Source: Balanoglossus misakiensis (Eukaryota > Hemichordata). Taken from it: a DNA stretch of 64,000 nt. Location: NCBI GenBank assembly GCA_040954595.2, contig CM082584.2:5022001-5086000 (forward strand), given 5' to 3'. The notes under the pieces are model-generated. The model did not search any database. It was not told where the DNA came from and was given only the letters and a program-made list of their open reading frames with translations. Position numbers and translations under genes: made by a program. Positions 21,974 to 33,219 of the stretch are shown one piece after another; position 1 is the first letter of the stretch, and each line of letters begins with the position of its first letter.

Positions 21974-24900
21974 CTACTGAGTATTAACCGATGCATAATA
22001 CTCTCTGAGAGGTGCCAGCAAATGCTTGATGACAGGGACACTCCAAGCCTTGCCAACCAACTTCTGTCTCTGAGAACTGGAGAGGTTACCAAAATTGGTC
22101 ATATGCGCAGGCAATCCAAAGACCCTGATAACATTTTGAGAGAAAGAGGAAAATGATTAACAAAAACTTGAACCAGTTGTTGCAAACAAATAAGCAGTGA
22201 ATAATATGATTTAGTGTGCTTCGATCCATCTTAATATGTGAACTCAGAACTTTCCTTAAAAGCACCATCTATGCACAGATTCGGCACAACGACACAATGG
22301 GGAAGAATTTTATAATCAATATTGGGCAGAACCCAAAAGTTTATTTATTGTCAGTCCTTTTTGTGTTATACTCAAAACTTATTACAGTCAAACCTCTGTT
22401 AGTGGCCACCTCAATATCGTGGTCACCTCTATTCCTCTATATAGTGGCCACTTTGTTACAGTCCCTGTGCAATCCAGATGTGCATTAACTAACCTCTATA
22501 TAAAGGCCACCTGTCTATATAGGCAAGGAAAGTCCCTTGACTGGCCACTATAGACAGGTTCGACAGTACTACTGTAAAACACTTTATTTTTGCGAGCAAT
22601 AAATTTTCGCGAAATAAGCAAGAGCCAAAATAGCGTGAAAATAAAAAGTCGTGTAAATTTTTTTGAAGATAACAATGCAGTGAATGAAATAAGGGAACGC
22701 GAAATTTAATACTCGCGAAACAGTCAGGCCTCTCTCGATATCGCGAAAATTTCAACTCGCGAAAATAAAGTGTTTTACAGTAAATGTTGTCCAAAGTCAG
22801 GATCCACACTCAGAATATGGTATATTGGAAAGGGGAGTCCGTTTTAAGTATAGCTTATGGATATCTTCCTAAACAACAACCTGTAAATTTCAACATGTAC
22901 TGGTACATACCTTTCCAGTTCAGCAGGACACAAACCTTCTTGTTTGTCCCCCATCATAACAAGAGATTGTTTGTCTTTTCCTTGTTTCAGGGAGTGAGCA
23001 TTGGTAGTCACAGTGCGAATCTTGGAGAACTTCAGCAGAAAAACATGAGTGAACATTATCTTTCAAAAATGACACTCCAAAGCAATTGCGCAGCAATTGG
23101 TGTTTCCACACAAGATTTATGACCAAAATCAGCAAAATTGCCCCCACAATGCAAATTTACCAAGGAATTTCAAGGTGATCAAAGAAGAAGTTTCAGAGGA
23201 AATATTTTGAAGTAGTAAACGGTCAAAAAATGGAAATAGGAACTCCACATCACTTACAATGGAACTGAACAAAGCATTGTCAATTGTGTTGATGTGGTAA
23301 CGATTATCCCTGAAATCATAAGGAACTTATTGTTTACCTTGGTTGTTCTACCAGACATCAAACAGCTCTGCAAATCTTGTGATTGAGAATCCGGTGTCAT
23401 TTGTGGCCTGAAAACAATTAACAAGCGGACACATAAACCATCAGTCACATACACAACTATGACCTCCTAAATACAAATGTCCATGTATGATCATAACAGG
23501 GGTGTCTAAATATGATCTAATGTAAAATAAAAACATTGTGGTCAGATGGTGCATGGTACAATATTCATTCATATACCGTGGATGCCCCCATGGAAATATG
23601 CAATTACAGATATCATTATCCAGCATTTTATTGAAAGATACAATATGTTCCACTTGCATTTATATGGCACTAAAATCCTGTAAGATACAGAGCTGGGTTA
23701 CCCCCCTCAATAATACTTCTTCACTGAGTCGTATTGAAATGAGTGAGGTTGCAATGTGGACGAATGTGATGGTGCATATTTAATGCTTGAGCTGAAAATA
23801 TCAAAACAGTTCTGGACAAGATCAGAAGGTGCCTAACAGTTATGGAAACGCATATCCTAGCTGATATGTGTTTTGTAAGCAGACCTGCATACCTGTCCAT
23901 AGCTGGAATGTTACCCCAGAAAAGTCTTGCCCTGCAGGCTGGTGAAAATACCTTGGCATCCACTGTCACAGGTTCAGTCTGTCAACATGTGATAGGTGCA
24001 AAAAATATTACAACAAAAACAAGAAGAATTGATAAACATTAACTTAAAGGGAAGCAGTCGTCGCGCTGCATTTGTTTGTTTCTAAACATTACAATTCATC
24101 CACAAATCCCTGCAATTAGATAATTCTTAGAATGAACGAAGCAGCCAACCGTAGCATAGACTGGGCATGACAGCAACTGAAGATCCTAGGTCGTGGCGAC
24201 TGCATGCAGTGAGGTTGGTGCTGGTATGGGAAGACATATTCTCATCAAGGGGGACACCCACGCGGCGTGACGACCGCTTCCCTTTAAGAGGTTGTTGCAT
24301 GAAAAATTGTGATATTTGCCAAATTTCACTTTATCACACAAATACCCACATTCTAACAAATGCATTTTTACAGAAATGATTCATGATCACCATAAAATGC
24401 AATTTTCTATTTGAATTGGTAGCTCCACACATTTCTTGTTGACTCGAAAATTGTATATCTTGCATCTTGTATCATAAAACATTTCTACAAAATTAAAAGT
24501 ATTTTGTTAACAAAAGCTAGCTACACTTCAGATATCCAAACGATCACCCAATGTTTACCCCTTCACCCCAATGTCCCAGTATAAAGGCCCAACATTTCTG
24601 TTGAAATCAATAGAAGTTTGGAATTGGACCAAACCATGGAGGTCTTGCCTTGATATACCTAGCACAATGCGGTCCATTACCTTTAGATGTTCACTGATTT
24701 TCTTCTTGTCACAAATCCTCATACTGGACACATTTTCAAACAGCCAAAAGAAAGGTCTTCCACCTGAAGATTGCTTGAGTTCTTCTAGAATCCGTAAATA
24801 CTCGAAGAAAAGGACGCCAGAGCCATCTGGATGAATAAATTTAACCAGATGTGAACTGAATATTCTTGCGGGCTTTGAACATATTAAGCTGTTGGAACTT

Positions 24901-27900
24901 CGCAATTATTTTACATCACAATTCTCTGAAGAAATGTATCTCAAGTAAAATTCAACCAATGACAAATGCAGCGAAACACTTCACACTTCTTGTTGCAATT
25001 CTTGACATAAATGGAAATTAGTAATTAACTGATCAAAACACATTATAGATGAATATGAAAATGCATAGAGCAGAAATATATGCTTGAAATTAAATGGATG
25101 ATACGTACCAGGATCACAAAGACCCTTTCTCTTGGGATTAGCCAAAGACAGTTCATTACATGGACTGCCACCAAGAAGCAAATCAAATGGCCCCCAATCT
25201 CGCAACTGTTGAATTGTAGAACATAATGAGGAAATGTATATATGAAACATAGCATTCTTTGAATTCAAAATATTTAAAGCTATACACCATGACATAAAAG
25301 TGTATTACTGTATCCCTATACACAGTGAGTTTGGGCACCTTGAAACTTTAGGCGTATTTAACACACATTCCGTACATACCGTTCTGTACGGCAAATTCTA
25401 TTGTTTTCGGTGCCAGATGTACAATAAGACTTACTACTTGACTCATCCCACCAAATACCAAGGATGCAAATGCTATGAATGCTGGGATACAAGAAAGTAG
25501 CCAAAAAATTGTGATCCAAAACTGATCCATGTTGAACAAAAAACAAGACAACATTGTTTCTTGACAACTTTGTTTTGATGAAAGCACTGCAAATAAAATG
25601 TGACATTTGACACTTTGCGCTAGAATCCTACGTAAACAATTAATTGGGGCAAGTTCTTCCTTGTTAGTGACGCCTCAAAGTGTCGGATACTCACCTTCTT
25701 ATTGTTGACTTTGCGGACATCTCCAACAAAGTTGATGATGTTGACATGTGAAATCTGAGCCATTAGCACAGCATCATTGTCAATTTCTGAAGCATAGTAT
25801 GCGTTTACTTTGATGCCAAGCTGTCTCAGAGCCAATATCCCTTGTGAGTCACAGAAAAATTTGAAAGTCAATGCATGTACGTGCAAAAAAGATCTCGCCA
25901 AAATGAATAATTGGTCTCTACCGTTTATTCATTTTGGCGAGAGTTTTACTCTCATATCCTACAAACGGGATGGAAGTTGTGCGTGGTCGAACATTGATTC
26001 ACTATATATCCACATGTAGAATAACATAAATGGTGTCTTGATCAAACATAATTAAATGAAAAACGGAAGCGAGAGAGAGACTTTGTCCCTTTAATGCTGG
26101 GTTTTGACAATTGTTATTTTCTACTAAAAGAACATAAGTCTCAAGAAAGAATCTTTAGCAACATCTCTGCGGACATTTGGAGGCAATACTAGAAACAAAA
26201 ATATGTACCATATGTGCCAGTGGACTCTTGTATCAAACATAATTAATGGGAAAATGGCATTGAGAGAGAGACTTTGTCCCTTTAATACAATTAGAACAAT
26301 TTTTTTTCTGTCTCAGGCGGTAGATTTACCTGTAGCCACGCCATCAAACAGAGACAAAACTCTCAGAGGTCTTCTATCCCAGACAGGCAGAGGAATGAAC
26401 AATTGTAGGCCCAAATTTCGAGAACTTTCTCTTGCGAAGAACTGCACAAGTCTCACTCTCCAATCTGCCCGACGTTGCAAAAAACCAGTGTACTCCGGTT
26501 TACACATGTAGCACATCCAGGGATCTTCTGTTTTCACCTTTGTCGGTGTCAATCAGAAAAATAATCAGAAAACAAGTGAAATCTGATAAAGTCGAATAAG
26601 TTGAATTTTTCCTGACAAACATAATCATGCAGCATCCAATTTTTGTTTTAAACCTATAAAATATTTACTAGTAATTATAAATATATGCAGATACAATTGC
26701 AATCAGAACATGATACTGATTTGGTGAAACAAAGTAATGCTCTAAATTCTATGATTTGCCATGATTTGTTTCCAAAGAGGTGGCATTCACAATGTATTTT
26801 AGGTCAAATTTTCACAGCAATTTGTTTATTGTAGCATGAGGAGTTTGACAAAGTTTTTCATCTCTATTTATCCTAGGAGGGTTTCCAAATATTTGTTTGA
26901 GACACTTCGATTGAGGAGAGTTTTGAAATTGCCCCCTCTCAGGTCAAACTGCAGCAATTTTCTTTTATTCCAAATGGAATGTGGTATTTAAATTATGAGT
27001 TAGTTATGTGTTTTTGTGGATTTTTAAGTTTGCACTATAACATCCACTTTTGAATTTGCTTCCCCCAATCACCATTCTCACTGCCCAGTGTTGGTAAGAG
27101 ATACTGAATTGAATTGAAGTGAACTGAACAATAGTTAACAATTTCAGGAATTTAAGGGGCACATGAAAATAAGTTCACTTACCTCCTCAGCTGCTCCTAG
27201 TCCTTCAAAAGCATCCACACAATTCGCACAGAAAAGGCGGGAACAGTTGAGACTGTCACAAATGAACCCAGACTTTCGCCGAGCACAAATTGAGCAGAAA
27301 ACCTAGTAAAACAAAGGGTACAATATGATAAGTAAGTCAACACAGTAGATGCAGTAGTCTGCTCACATAAATTTCTAGGTTCTTTAAAATTCTGATAAAA
27401 ATGTCACTTTTGTCATATCCCAAGTCAAAGCTGAAGTCACACTAAAAATTTCTTGATGATTGATAGCAAACTTCATATTCATCTCACAATTTCACAATTA
27501 TTTCATGTTTTGCGTATGAGGATCATGGAATTCATAAAATGAGTTTTGAAAATTTTGTCTGTATCACAAATTCTGAAATATTTTATAGAAGTTTCCCACA
27601 TCAAAATATTAGCCAGTTCTGCCTCACCTGATAGTAATCTGGGTCATATAGGAATGTTAACCCTTGGTAATTCACCTGTAATTAGAAACAAACCCATCAA
27701 TGTTGACATACATAGTTGATGTTATAATATACCTCATGCTAATACTGTGTCGTGATTCGCCAGAATCCGTCACGTGATAGGAAAATAGATTGACTATGAA
27801 TCCCTAGGGAAATAGCAGAAAAAATATAAACCGGTCACGTGACCAGCATGAGTGCGCAGACTCGGTCACGTCAATCAGCGTCGCGTCGTCTGACACAATG

Positions 27901-30900
27901 GCCACTGCTGAATATGTCGTCTGCCAATCTCAAGAGAAAATTGCAAGATTTTCCCAACTGTTAGCATGAGGTTTATTATAAAGCACCTATAGCCTGGCCT
28001 ATATTCGGGCCATAGCAGCCGTTTTTACCACCTCGTGACAGTGAGTTACCAGAATCATATGCTATTTCCCTCGGCCTACGGCCTTGGGAAATAGTATATG
28101 ATTCTGGTAACTCACAGCCCCTCGTGGGTAATACACGGCCGCTATGGCCCTCATGGCCAGGCAATAGGTGTTCATTACGAAACTTTATCTGATATACCGT
28201 GATGTGCAACTGTCAACATTCAGTGTCACCCAAAACACAGGGATATGCAAGAAGATATTTTTCCAATAAGAGCATTTGACATCCTTATTTTGGCTTTTAA
28301 AAAGTTTAAGCAAGTTCAGTTGGCAGAAGTGGTTGTTAGTGATTTCTACCTGTGTGATACCGTAAAAACAATATATTTTCGCGAGCAATAAATTTTCGCA
28401 AAATAAGCGAGAGTCAAAAAAAGCGTAATAAAAAGCGTAATAAAAAGTCGCGTAAATTTTTTTTGAAGATAACGATGCAGTGAATGAAATAAGAGAACGC
28501 GAAAATTAATACTCGCGAAACAGCGGTCTTTCTCGATATCGCGAAAATTTCAACTCGCGAAAATAAAATGTTTTACAGTATTTCTCTCAGAGAGACATCA
28601 CTCAAGTTTTTCTGAAAGCTCACCTTACACTTTTCACACAGACCCCCTTCCACTAGAGGGTGTTCCACCACTACCTTGCTGATGCCACAGCTGACACACA
28701 AGCCTAAAAAAGTGCAGGATAAAAAGAAAATTCCATGAATTTGCAAAAGATGGAATTCATACTTAGTAGTGCAGAAAAAATGGCCTTGCCGGTTCTCATT
28801 TCTGAGGGTCTTGGTTTGCCAGCAAAAATTAATTAAATTCAAGGATAGCACAATTTCCCCTCAAAAGGGAAGATTTTTCATACAGCAACTTGGACAACAT
28901 ATATTGCAACTGGAACTTTAAACCATGCATGCTTCTGGACCCTGTCAATCTTAAGTTAAAACAACAGCCATGTGTGATTCATTCCCATAAAAGTTCATAG
29001 CACAGGATTCAAATTATTATCTTTGTGAAACCCTTAGGGGCGATCAAGTCATTTCTTTCAACAAAACTAGTAACTATAAAATAACTCTCTGCTTGTTCTG
29101 ACTGAAGACATGCAAATACATCAAGATGAATGTACCCTTTTAAAATCTTGCAAATCATTTGTTTGTTTGTTTGTAAGGCACAAAATCATACCTTTCAAGT
29201 CTACAATGCCTTTCCTTGCTTTCTTTAGTCTTTTTGCTAAAAAAAAATAGAAAATGTATACTATCATGCATGAGAATGGTGATCAGGAAAGTGTAATGTT
29301 GTAATGTATATTCTTTATTTCAGAAAAAAATGTTAACATGCAAACTATAGGTCTGGGAAACAGAGAAAAAAATAAAAAATGCACAGAAAATAAATAATTA
29401 AAAAAAATAAAGATTGAAGCTTTCAGTGGGTCACATTCTACAGATTCAGGAGAGTGAAGAAAACTCAGGACAATTATTTTCTCCAAGAGAAAATATTGAA
29501 TTCTTCCATATTATTTCCCTGTGTGCAAGTCCAACTATACCAGTGAAGACTAGGTTTGGAAAATTAAATTATCAAGGTTAAAGGGTATATATAATTATGT
29601 GAAATCATTGTTTATTTACCTCGATACGCATCTGCACCAAAACGTCCGTTGATTTCTTCGTCATCACTTGTCACTTGTTCAAAGTCTACAAGTTGACAAC
29701 ATGAATGAAACATTTTAATGTTGCAAGTTAAAAGTTACAGTATAAAGATTGGCCAATTGGGACTTTCTTGTTACCTTGACACCATGATTGTTCTGTCAAG
29801 ATTTCCCATTCAAGTATATTTTATGCCTGATTTCTTGAATATTCCGTATACCGTGGATCACCACGGTATACGGAATATTCACCCCTCCCCTATTAAGTCA
29901 AACTTGATATATATATCTAGGAAGAGCAAGAACCTACATTTTAGCGAAGCACACCATACTCTCAACAACTCTCACATGCAGATAAAATTTAGTAGTACCT
30001 TCTGTTGGATCAAGTGAAGAGGGCCCATGAGGCAGGAAGCCTTCTCTTGCCCAAAGGATCTTCTCAGCACATGATTGTAACATGCTAGGTGGTACCATCT
30101 TCTGAGGAACTTTCTGGGGAGTGGCCTCGCCTTGTGAACCACTGTCAGCTCTATCTACTGGTTCCTTTAAATACTTGTCGGATCTTAAGACTGCAACCTT
30201 TAAAATTAAAAAAATTGAAAACTTTATTCATTTTGGCGAGTTTTTCACTCACGTGTCTACAAGTGGGATGGAAGTTGTGTGTGATCGAACGTTGATTCAC
30301 TATATATCCACATGAAGAATAACATAAACAGTGTCTTGCATCAAACATAATTAATGGAAAAAGGGCAGCGAGAGAGAGACTTTGTCCCTTTAAAAGAGAC
30401 TGAAAATCACTGAACTTGATGTAATATACAGCGCCCTCATGTGGTAATTAGGACAGAAATACTTTTGTTTTCGCACATTCAGAATTTCACATATATGGTA
30501 CAGTGCTGACATGAAAACAACAGAATATGTTTTCATGACCGACATTTTTTCACCAAATTACTGACTGATCTCCCTGATTGCAAGCTATCTACATTATCAA
30601 TTGATCAAAGTACTGGTTAATGACAAAATACCTTAATAAAGTACTTACTTCAAGAACCTTCTCTATTGCATCCTGGTAGAGCTTATTTTTCTCAAAGGTT
30701 TTCATTGAGAAATAGTCGTTGAACTTGTGGAATGGCTCCAAACTTTTCACAAAAACCTGAGAAAAGTTAGTGAGTACGTGCCAGCTGTCAGTGAAGTGTA
30801 CATAGTATATTACACCCTGCAAGTCATATTTTTAACAGAATACAGTATTTAACAATTTTTGGTGCCTGGTTCTTGCATCAGTGGGTTGTCCTCCTTGCTC

Positions 30901-31184
30901 AAACAGAGCATAATATAAAGTTACATCGATGACTTGGAATTGGAGCTCACAAGGGACTATTATTTTTAAAACACAGCATAAAAAAGTGGTCCCTGTGACA
31001 CTATTGCATAGAACCACCAATGTACCTTTGAACTTGTCGCTTCACCAAACCACTCCACCCATCTGCAATTTAGACCAGGATCTTTTTGGCCAGCCTCTAC
31101 ATGATGGACGACCATGGCAGGCCACCAAGGGTATCGACCCAACCTGGCCCACACCAATTGTCCATGCATGTACTCTTCATTCGC
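21974..31184 (-). CDS. DNMT3: DNA (cytosine-5)-methyltransferase 3 (de novo type), PWWP-ADD-MTase
   Basis: A nuclear enzyme that places new 5-methylcytosine using AdoMet. Sixteen exons join in phase: 31184-31026, 30756-30649, 30197-29999, 29685-29620, 29236-29192, 28703-28624, 27675-27628, 27302-27183, 26537-26330, 25840-25695, 25205-25109, 24826-24659, 23962-23893, 23407-23338, 23029-22911, 22124-21974. With a candidate first exon at 32192 supplying the ATG this gives 618 aa, shorter than vertebrate DNMT3A/B (about 850-910) because almost nothing precedes the PWWP. Domain order is PWWP, linker, ADD, methyltransferase, ending in REYYASVNTQ and a TAG. The borders are inferred but the phase closes exactly. 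It lies upstream of MSH2, head to tail. Introns carry at least eight MITEs. Confidence 0.95.
22383..22569. mobile_element. TIR element with ACAGTCAAACCTCTGTTAG ends
   Basis: Left end ACAGTCAAACCTCTGTTAG then TGGCCACC; right end TGGCCACTATAGACAGGTT then CGACAGTACT, a degenerate inverted match. Internal TATATAGTGGCCAC words recur. It abuts the palindromic MITE at 22570-22782, in the last DNMT3 intron. Confidence 0.6.
22570..22782. mobile_element. Palindromic MITE (TACTGTAAAACAC family), full copy 1
   Basis: 213 bp starting TACTGTAAAACACTTTATTT and ending with its inverse AAATAAAGTGTTTTACAGTA. Inside are repeated CGCGA words (CGCGAGCAAT, CTCGATATCGCG). Full relatives are at 28358 and 61342. It lies in the last DNMT3 intron. 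Confidence 0.88.
24044..24287. mobile_element. MITE with TTAAAGGGAAG termini, copy 2
   Basis: 244 bp. Ends TTAAAGGGAAGCAGTCGTCG and CGACCGCTTCCCTTTAA give roughly 20-bp inverted repeats, with TTAA at both edges. The body matches 14922-15162. It lies between two DNMT3 methyltransferase exons. Confidence 0.88.
25893..26094. mobile_element. Half copy of the CAAAGTCTCTCTC hairpin MITE
   Basis: Keeps the centre (CTCGCCAAAATGAATAA against TTATTCATTTTGGCGAG) and the whole right arm to CTTTGTCCCTTTAA; the left arm is missing. It begins about 50 bp from the DNMT3 exon 25695-25840. Confidence 0.82.
26227..26286. mobile_element. Terminal fragment of the CAAAGTCTCTCTC hairpin MITE
   Basis: Only the outer ~60 bp remain (TTGTATCAAACATAATTAAT...GAGAGACTTTGTCCCTTTAA), 43 bp from the donor of the DNMT3 motif I exon. 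Its boundary TTTAATACAATTAGAAC is the same text found beside the displaced exon copies in MSH2. Confidence 0.78.
27720..28175. mobile_element. Nested palindromic elements in a DNMT3 intron
   Basis: 27720-27982 is bracketed by ATACCTCATGCTAA and TTAGCATGAGGTTTATTAT in inverted orientation and contains two CACGTG E-box words (about 27771 and 27836). Right next to it 28043-28113 is a near-perfect fold-back (GAGTTACCAGAATCATAT against ATATGATTCTGGTAACTC) within a wider inverted region from GCCTGGCC to GGCCAGGC. Confidence 0.7.
28358..28580. mobile_element. Palindromic MITE (TACTGTAAAACAC family), full copy 2
   Basis: 223 bp with the family ends slightly eroded on the left (TACCGTAAAAACAATATA) and intact on the right (AAATAAAATGTTTTACAGTA). 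The centre shows a duplicated AAGCGTAATAAAAAG. It stops 43 bp from the ADD-domain exon 28624-28703, on its donor side. Confidence 0.85.
29837..29880. repeat. Perfect 20-bp inverted repeat, 4-base loop
   Basis: GAATATTCCGTATACCGTGG, ATCA, then the exact inverse, in the DNMT3 intron between 29686 and 29998. It may be the core of a small MITE, but no flanking duplication is obvious. Confidence 0.85.
30224..30393. mobile_element. Half copy of the CAAAGTCTCTCTC hairpin MITE in a DNMT3 intron
   Basis: Starts at the family centre (TTTATTCATTTTGGCGAG) and runs through the right arm to GACTTTGTCCCTTTAA; the left arm is missing, as at 25893-26094. It begins 26 bp upstream of the acceptor of the DNMT3 exon 29999-30197, so it borders the branch-point region. 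Confidence 0.82.
30649..31184 (-). other. DNMT3: DNMT3 PWWP domain
   Basis: Two exons encode GQLVWARLGRYPWWPAMVV, with an intact PWWP, then NCRWVEWFGEATSSK, and after the intron FVKSLEPFHKFNDYFS. Aromatic residues that form the methyl-lysine cage in DNMT3 proteins (the YPWWP and the later VEWFGE Trp/Phe) are present, so binding to H3K36-methylated nucleosomes is likely. Confidence 0.93.
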
Positions 31185-31965
31185 CTGTTAGGAGAGTTGA
31201 TATACAAGTCGTGTTACTGTTTAACTGCGTAGTTGTTAACATGGACAATTTCCCAGAAGTTGGTAGTCCAGAGAAAATATGTAGAGTCCGTTTCTGCCTT
31301 TGTTAACAAACGTTCATAAACACCAATGAAGTTGTGGGGGAGATTTGAGGAAAATGTTCCCCTCAAGCACCCTAAAAATGTCCTACTGACCATAATAAAT
31401 GTGAAGTCCCCCTTCCTACGTTGACTCCAATGGCAGTTTCTTGCTTCAAGGTCAAAGAATTCGATATGTCAGTGGGCAAGCATTTCAGCCAATGGAATTT
31501 CACTTTACAGAGTGTGAAACATGAGAAATATACAACACAAGGCAGTTGTGCGACTAGCTTAACAGCTGCTTTCTGATTGGTCAATATCTCGTCTGACATC
31601 GAGGGCGCTGTCATCATTAACAAGCACTACCATAAGCAGAGAAATATGATTGTGAATTACTCAACATCAATCATCTGTGTTATCTCCATTTCAAAGCTTT
31701 AAAATTTTCTTCAAAACCTATTTATGTCACCCAGATTGAAACTGATTTATTTTCCAAACAATATGATAGACCAGTTATACTCGCCTGGTGACGAAAAAGC
31801 CATCAAATACAGTCATACATTCTGAGATCACAGAAGCAGTTGAACAGTGTGCATTTGGCTATACATGGGAAAGTGTAGGCAGAAATCTGAATGGATATCA
31901 CTGCACTTTATGATTTTTAATGCAGAGAGCACTGTGTTCAGCACTCAAGCAAGTTGCTTTATTTG

Positions 31966-32035
31966 TAGCCCGGAGACCAGGGCGTCGAAAAGAAACGGCG
32001 TTGTATTCTAGATCGACGCCCTGGTCTCCGGGCTA
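31966..32035. mobile_element. MULE-like MITE with 9-bp target duplication, miniature copy
   Basis: Only 70 bp: TAGCCCGGAGACCAGGGCGT and the inverse ACGCCCTGGTCTCCGGGCTA with a tiny centre. The flanks are a perfect 9-bp duplication, CTTTATTTG at 31957-31965 and 32036-32044. It lies between the DNMT3 PWWP exon and its candidate first exon. Confidence 0.93.
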
Positions 32036-32191
32036 CTTTATTTGCATATCTAGGTGAATAAGTTATGCATCCACGATGATATGGAGTTGCACCACCTGAT
32101 GGTACGTAACATCAGATTTGATCATACGCGATCACTATTTTAGTACGGTGACGAACACTGTGAATTGCTTAGAGATAAATGTTATACTTAC

Positions 32192-32240
32192 CATTTCCTA
32201 GCCTCAACGTCTAGAGCTAGTAATATAATTCAAAGAAGTT
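32192..32240 (-). other. DNMT3: Candidate DNMT3 first exon (5' UTR plus start codon)
   Basis: The minus strand reads GGAAATG directly followed by a consensus donor GTAAGTATAAC. Splicing to the PWWP exon acceptor at 31184 gives a frame beginning M-A-N-E-E-Y and makes the total CDS divisible by three. The upstream boundary is unknown. A longer N-terminal exon upstream is an alternative, but none was recognised before the receptor gene. Confidence 0.4.
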
Positions 32241-32244
32241 GGCC

Positions 32245-32691
32245 TAAGGGACCGTTCAGTTTTTACGGCCGGGGGGCGGCAAAATCCAGGGGGGTGTCAC
32301 TTAAATTTTGAAGTCCGAAAGGGGGGTCATCTGTTTTTTTAAACGTTTAGGGGGGTCACATACTTTTGCCACCGAACTTTTTCTTTTGAGTCCACAAAAT
32401 TGCAGTTTCGCGCCCTTTATTTTACAAAATTGTCTAATGTGGGAGGGGGACTTTAAGAAATTTATAATTGAGGTGTGAGGAGCCTCATTCCCTTTATTGC
32501 ATACAGTGTACATAGGATCAGGAAGGCGAATGTTTTCAGCGTGGGGGGGGGGTCATCATATTTTTGGGTCTGTCAAAGGGGGGGGGTCATCATTTTTTGG
32601 TGCTGGGTGAAGGGAGGTCGGCCTGATTTTGAAAACCGATGACACAAACTTGCCGCCCCCCCCCCAGCCGTAAAAACTGAACGGTCCCTAA
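32245..32691. mobile_element. TIR element with AGGGACCGTTCAG ends, copy 1
   Basis: About 447 bp bounded by TAAGGGACCGTTCAGTTTTT and its inverse. The interior is G-rich on the left and holds GGGGGGTCATC blocks. A larger relative with the same ends is at 50476-51375. It starts beside the candidate DNMT3 first exon. Confidence 0.85.
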
Positions 32692-33219
32692 TTCCAGTCC
32701 AGGCCTGATTCCAATCTGTTCCTTTGAGATGAGAGCTGCATGAGTTAGGAGGCCCAATCAAATGAGAGAAATATGCACTGCCATCATGTGACGGTTTGGT
32801 GTGTAAGCTTAGTATTGACAACATGATTGAGTCAATTTGCTTTAGAGTTCATTAAAATGCAACTTTGAGCACCGTTTTTTTTTGCAAAATTTTCTTATGT
32901 GAAACCCCACTGGCCGCGCAGTGTCGTTGTCCTTTAAGCAGGTGTGGGAGGAGAAGGACGGGTGAATGGCAGCTAAGCAGATACCAACTTTGTCAAAAAT
33001 TGAAAAATACGTTTTCCAGTGCCAAGCGTATTTTGGGGACTTGAGACTCCAACTGGCTATGACACCTAGATGCGCTGTTTATTAACATGGGAGAGGAGAA
33101 GGAGGGGCGGCTGGCGTGACGCGTCACTGGGCTACTCCCCGCAAGACTTCGCCCAAATCGCCGTCCAGTTAGAAAGGGAAGGCGCCGTGTCGTTGTCATT
33201 TAAGCAGGCGCAGCATATC

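Larger units (their letters stand above)
21974..26430 (-). other. DNMT3: DNMT3 methyltransferase domain
   Basis: All main cytosine-5 methyltransferase motifs are present: motif I LSLFDGVATG (AdoMet binding, about residue 340), motif IV GGSPCNELS with the catalytic Cys near residue 410, motif VI FENVSSM near 457, motif VIII CRARLFWGNIPAMDR, and the C-terminal FGLPAHMTN...WSVPVIKHLLAPL block. These match the DNMT3 subfamily (SPCN, FWGN), not DNMT1. No catalytic residue appears lost, so an active enzyme is expected. Confidence 0.94.
26450..28703 (-). other. DNMT3: DNMT3 ADD zinc-binding domain
   Basis: Five exons carry the Cys-rich ADD. A GATA-like finger shows CVSCG and GLCEKCK; the PHD-like part shows VFCSICARRKSGF, ICDSLNCSRLFCANC and PWMCYMC; the closing helix is LQRRADWRVRLVQFF. 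In vertebrate DNMT3 the ADD reads unmethylated H3K4 and restrains the catalytic domain; the same role is inferred here. Confidence 0.92.

Noticed and set aside
32301-32824. Minus-strand frames inside the 32.2-32.7 kb element, also matched at 50.4-51.4 kb
   Set aside because: They lie within a TIR element with long G or C runs. Repetition reflects the element, not a conserved protein; no recognisable domain.
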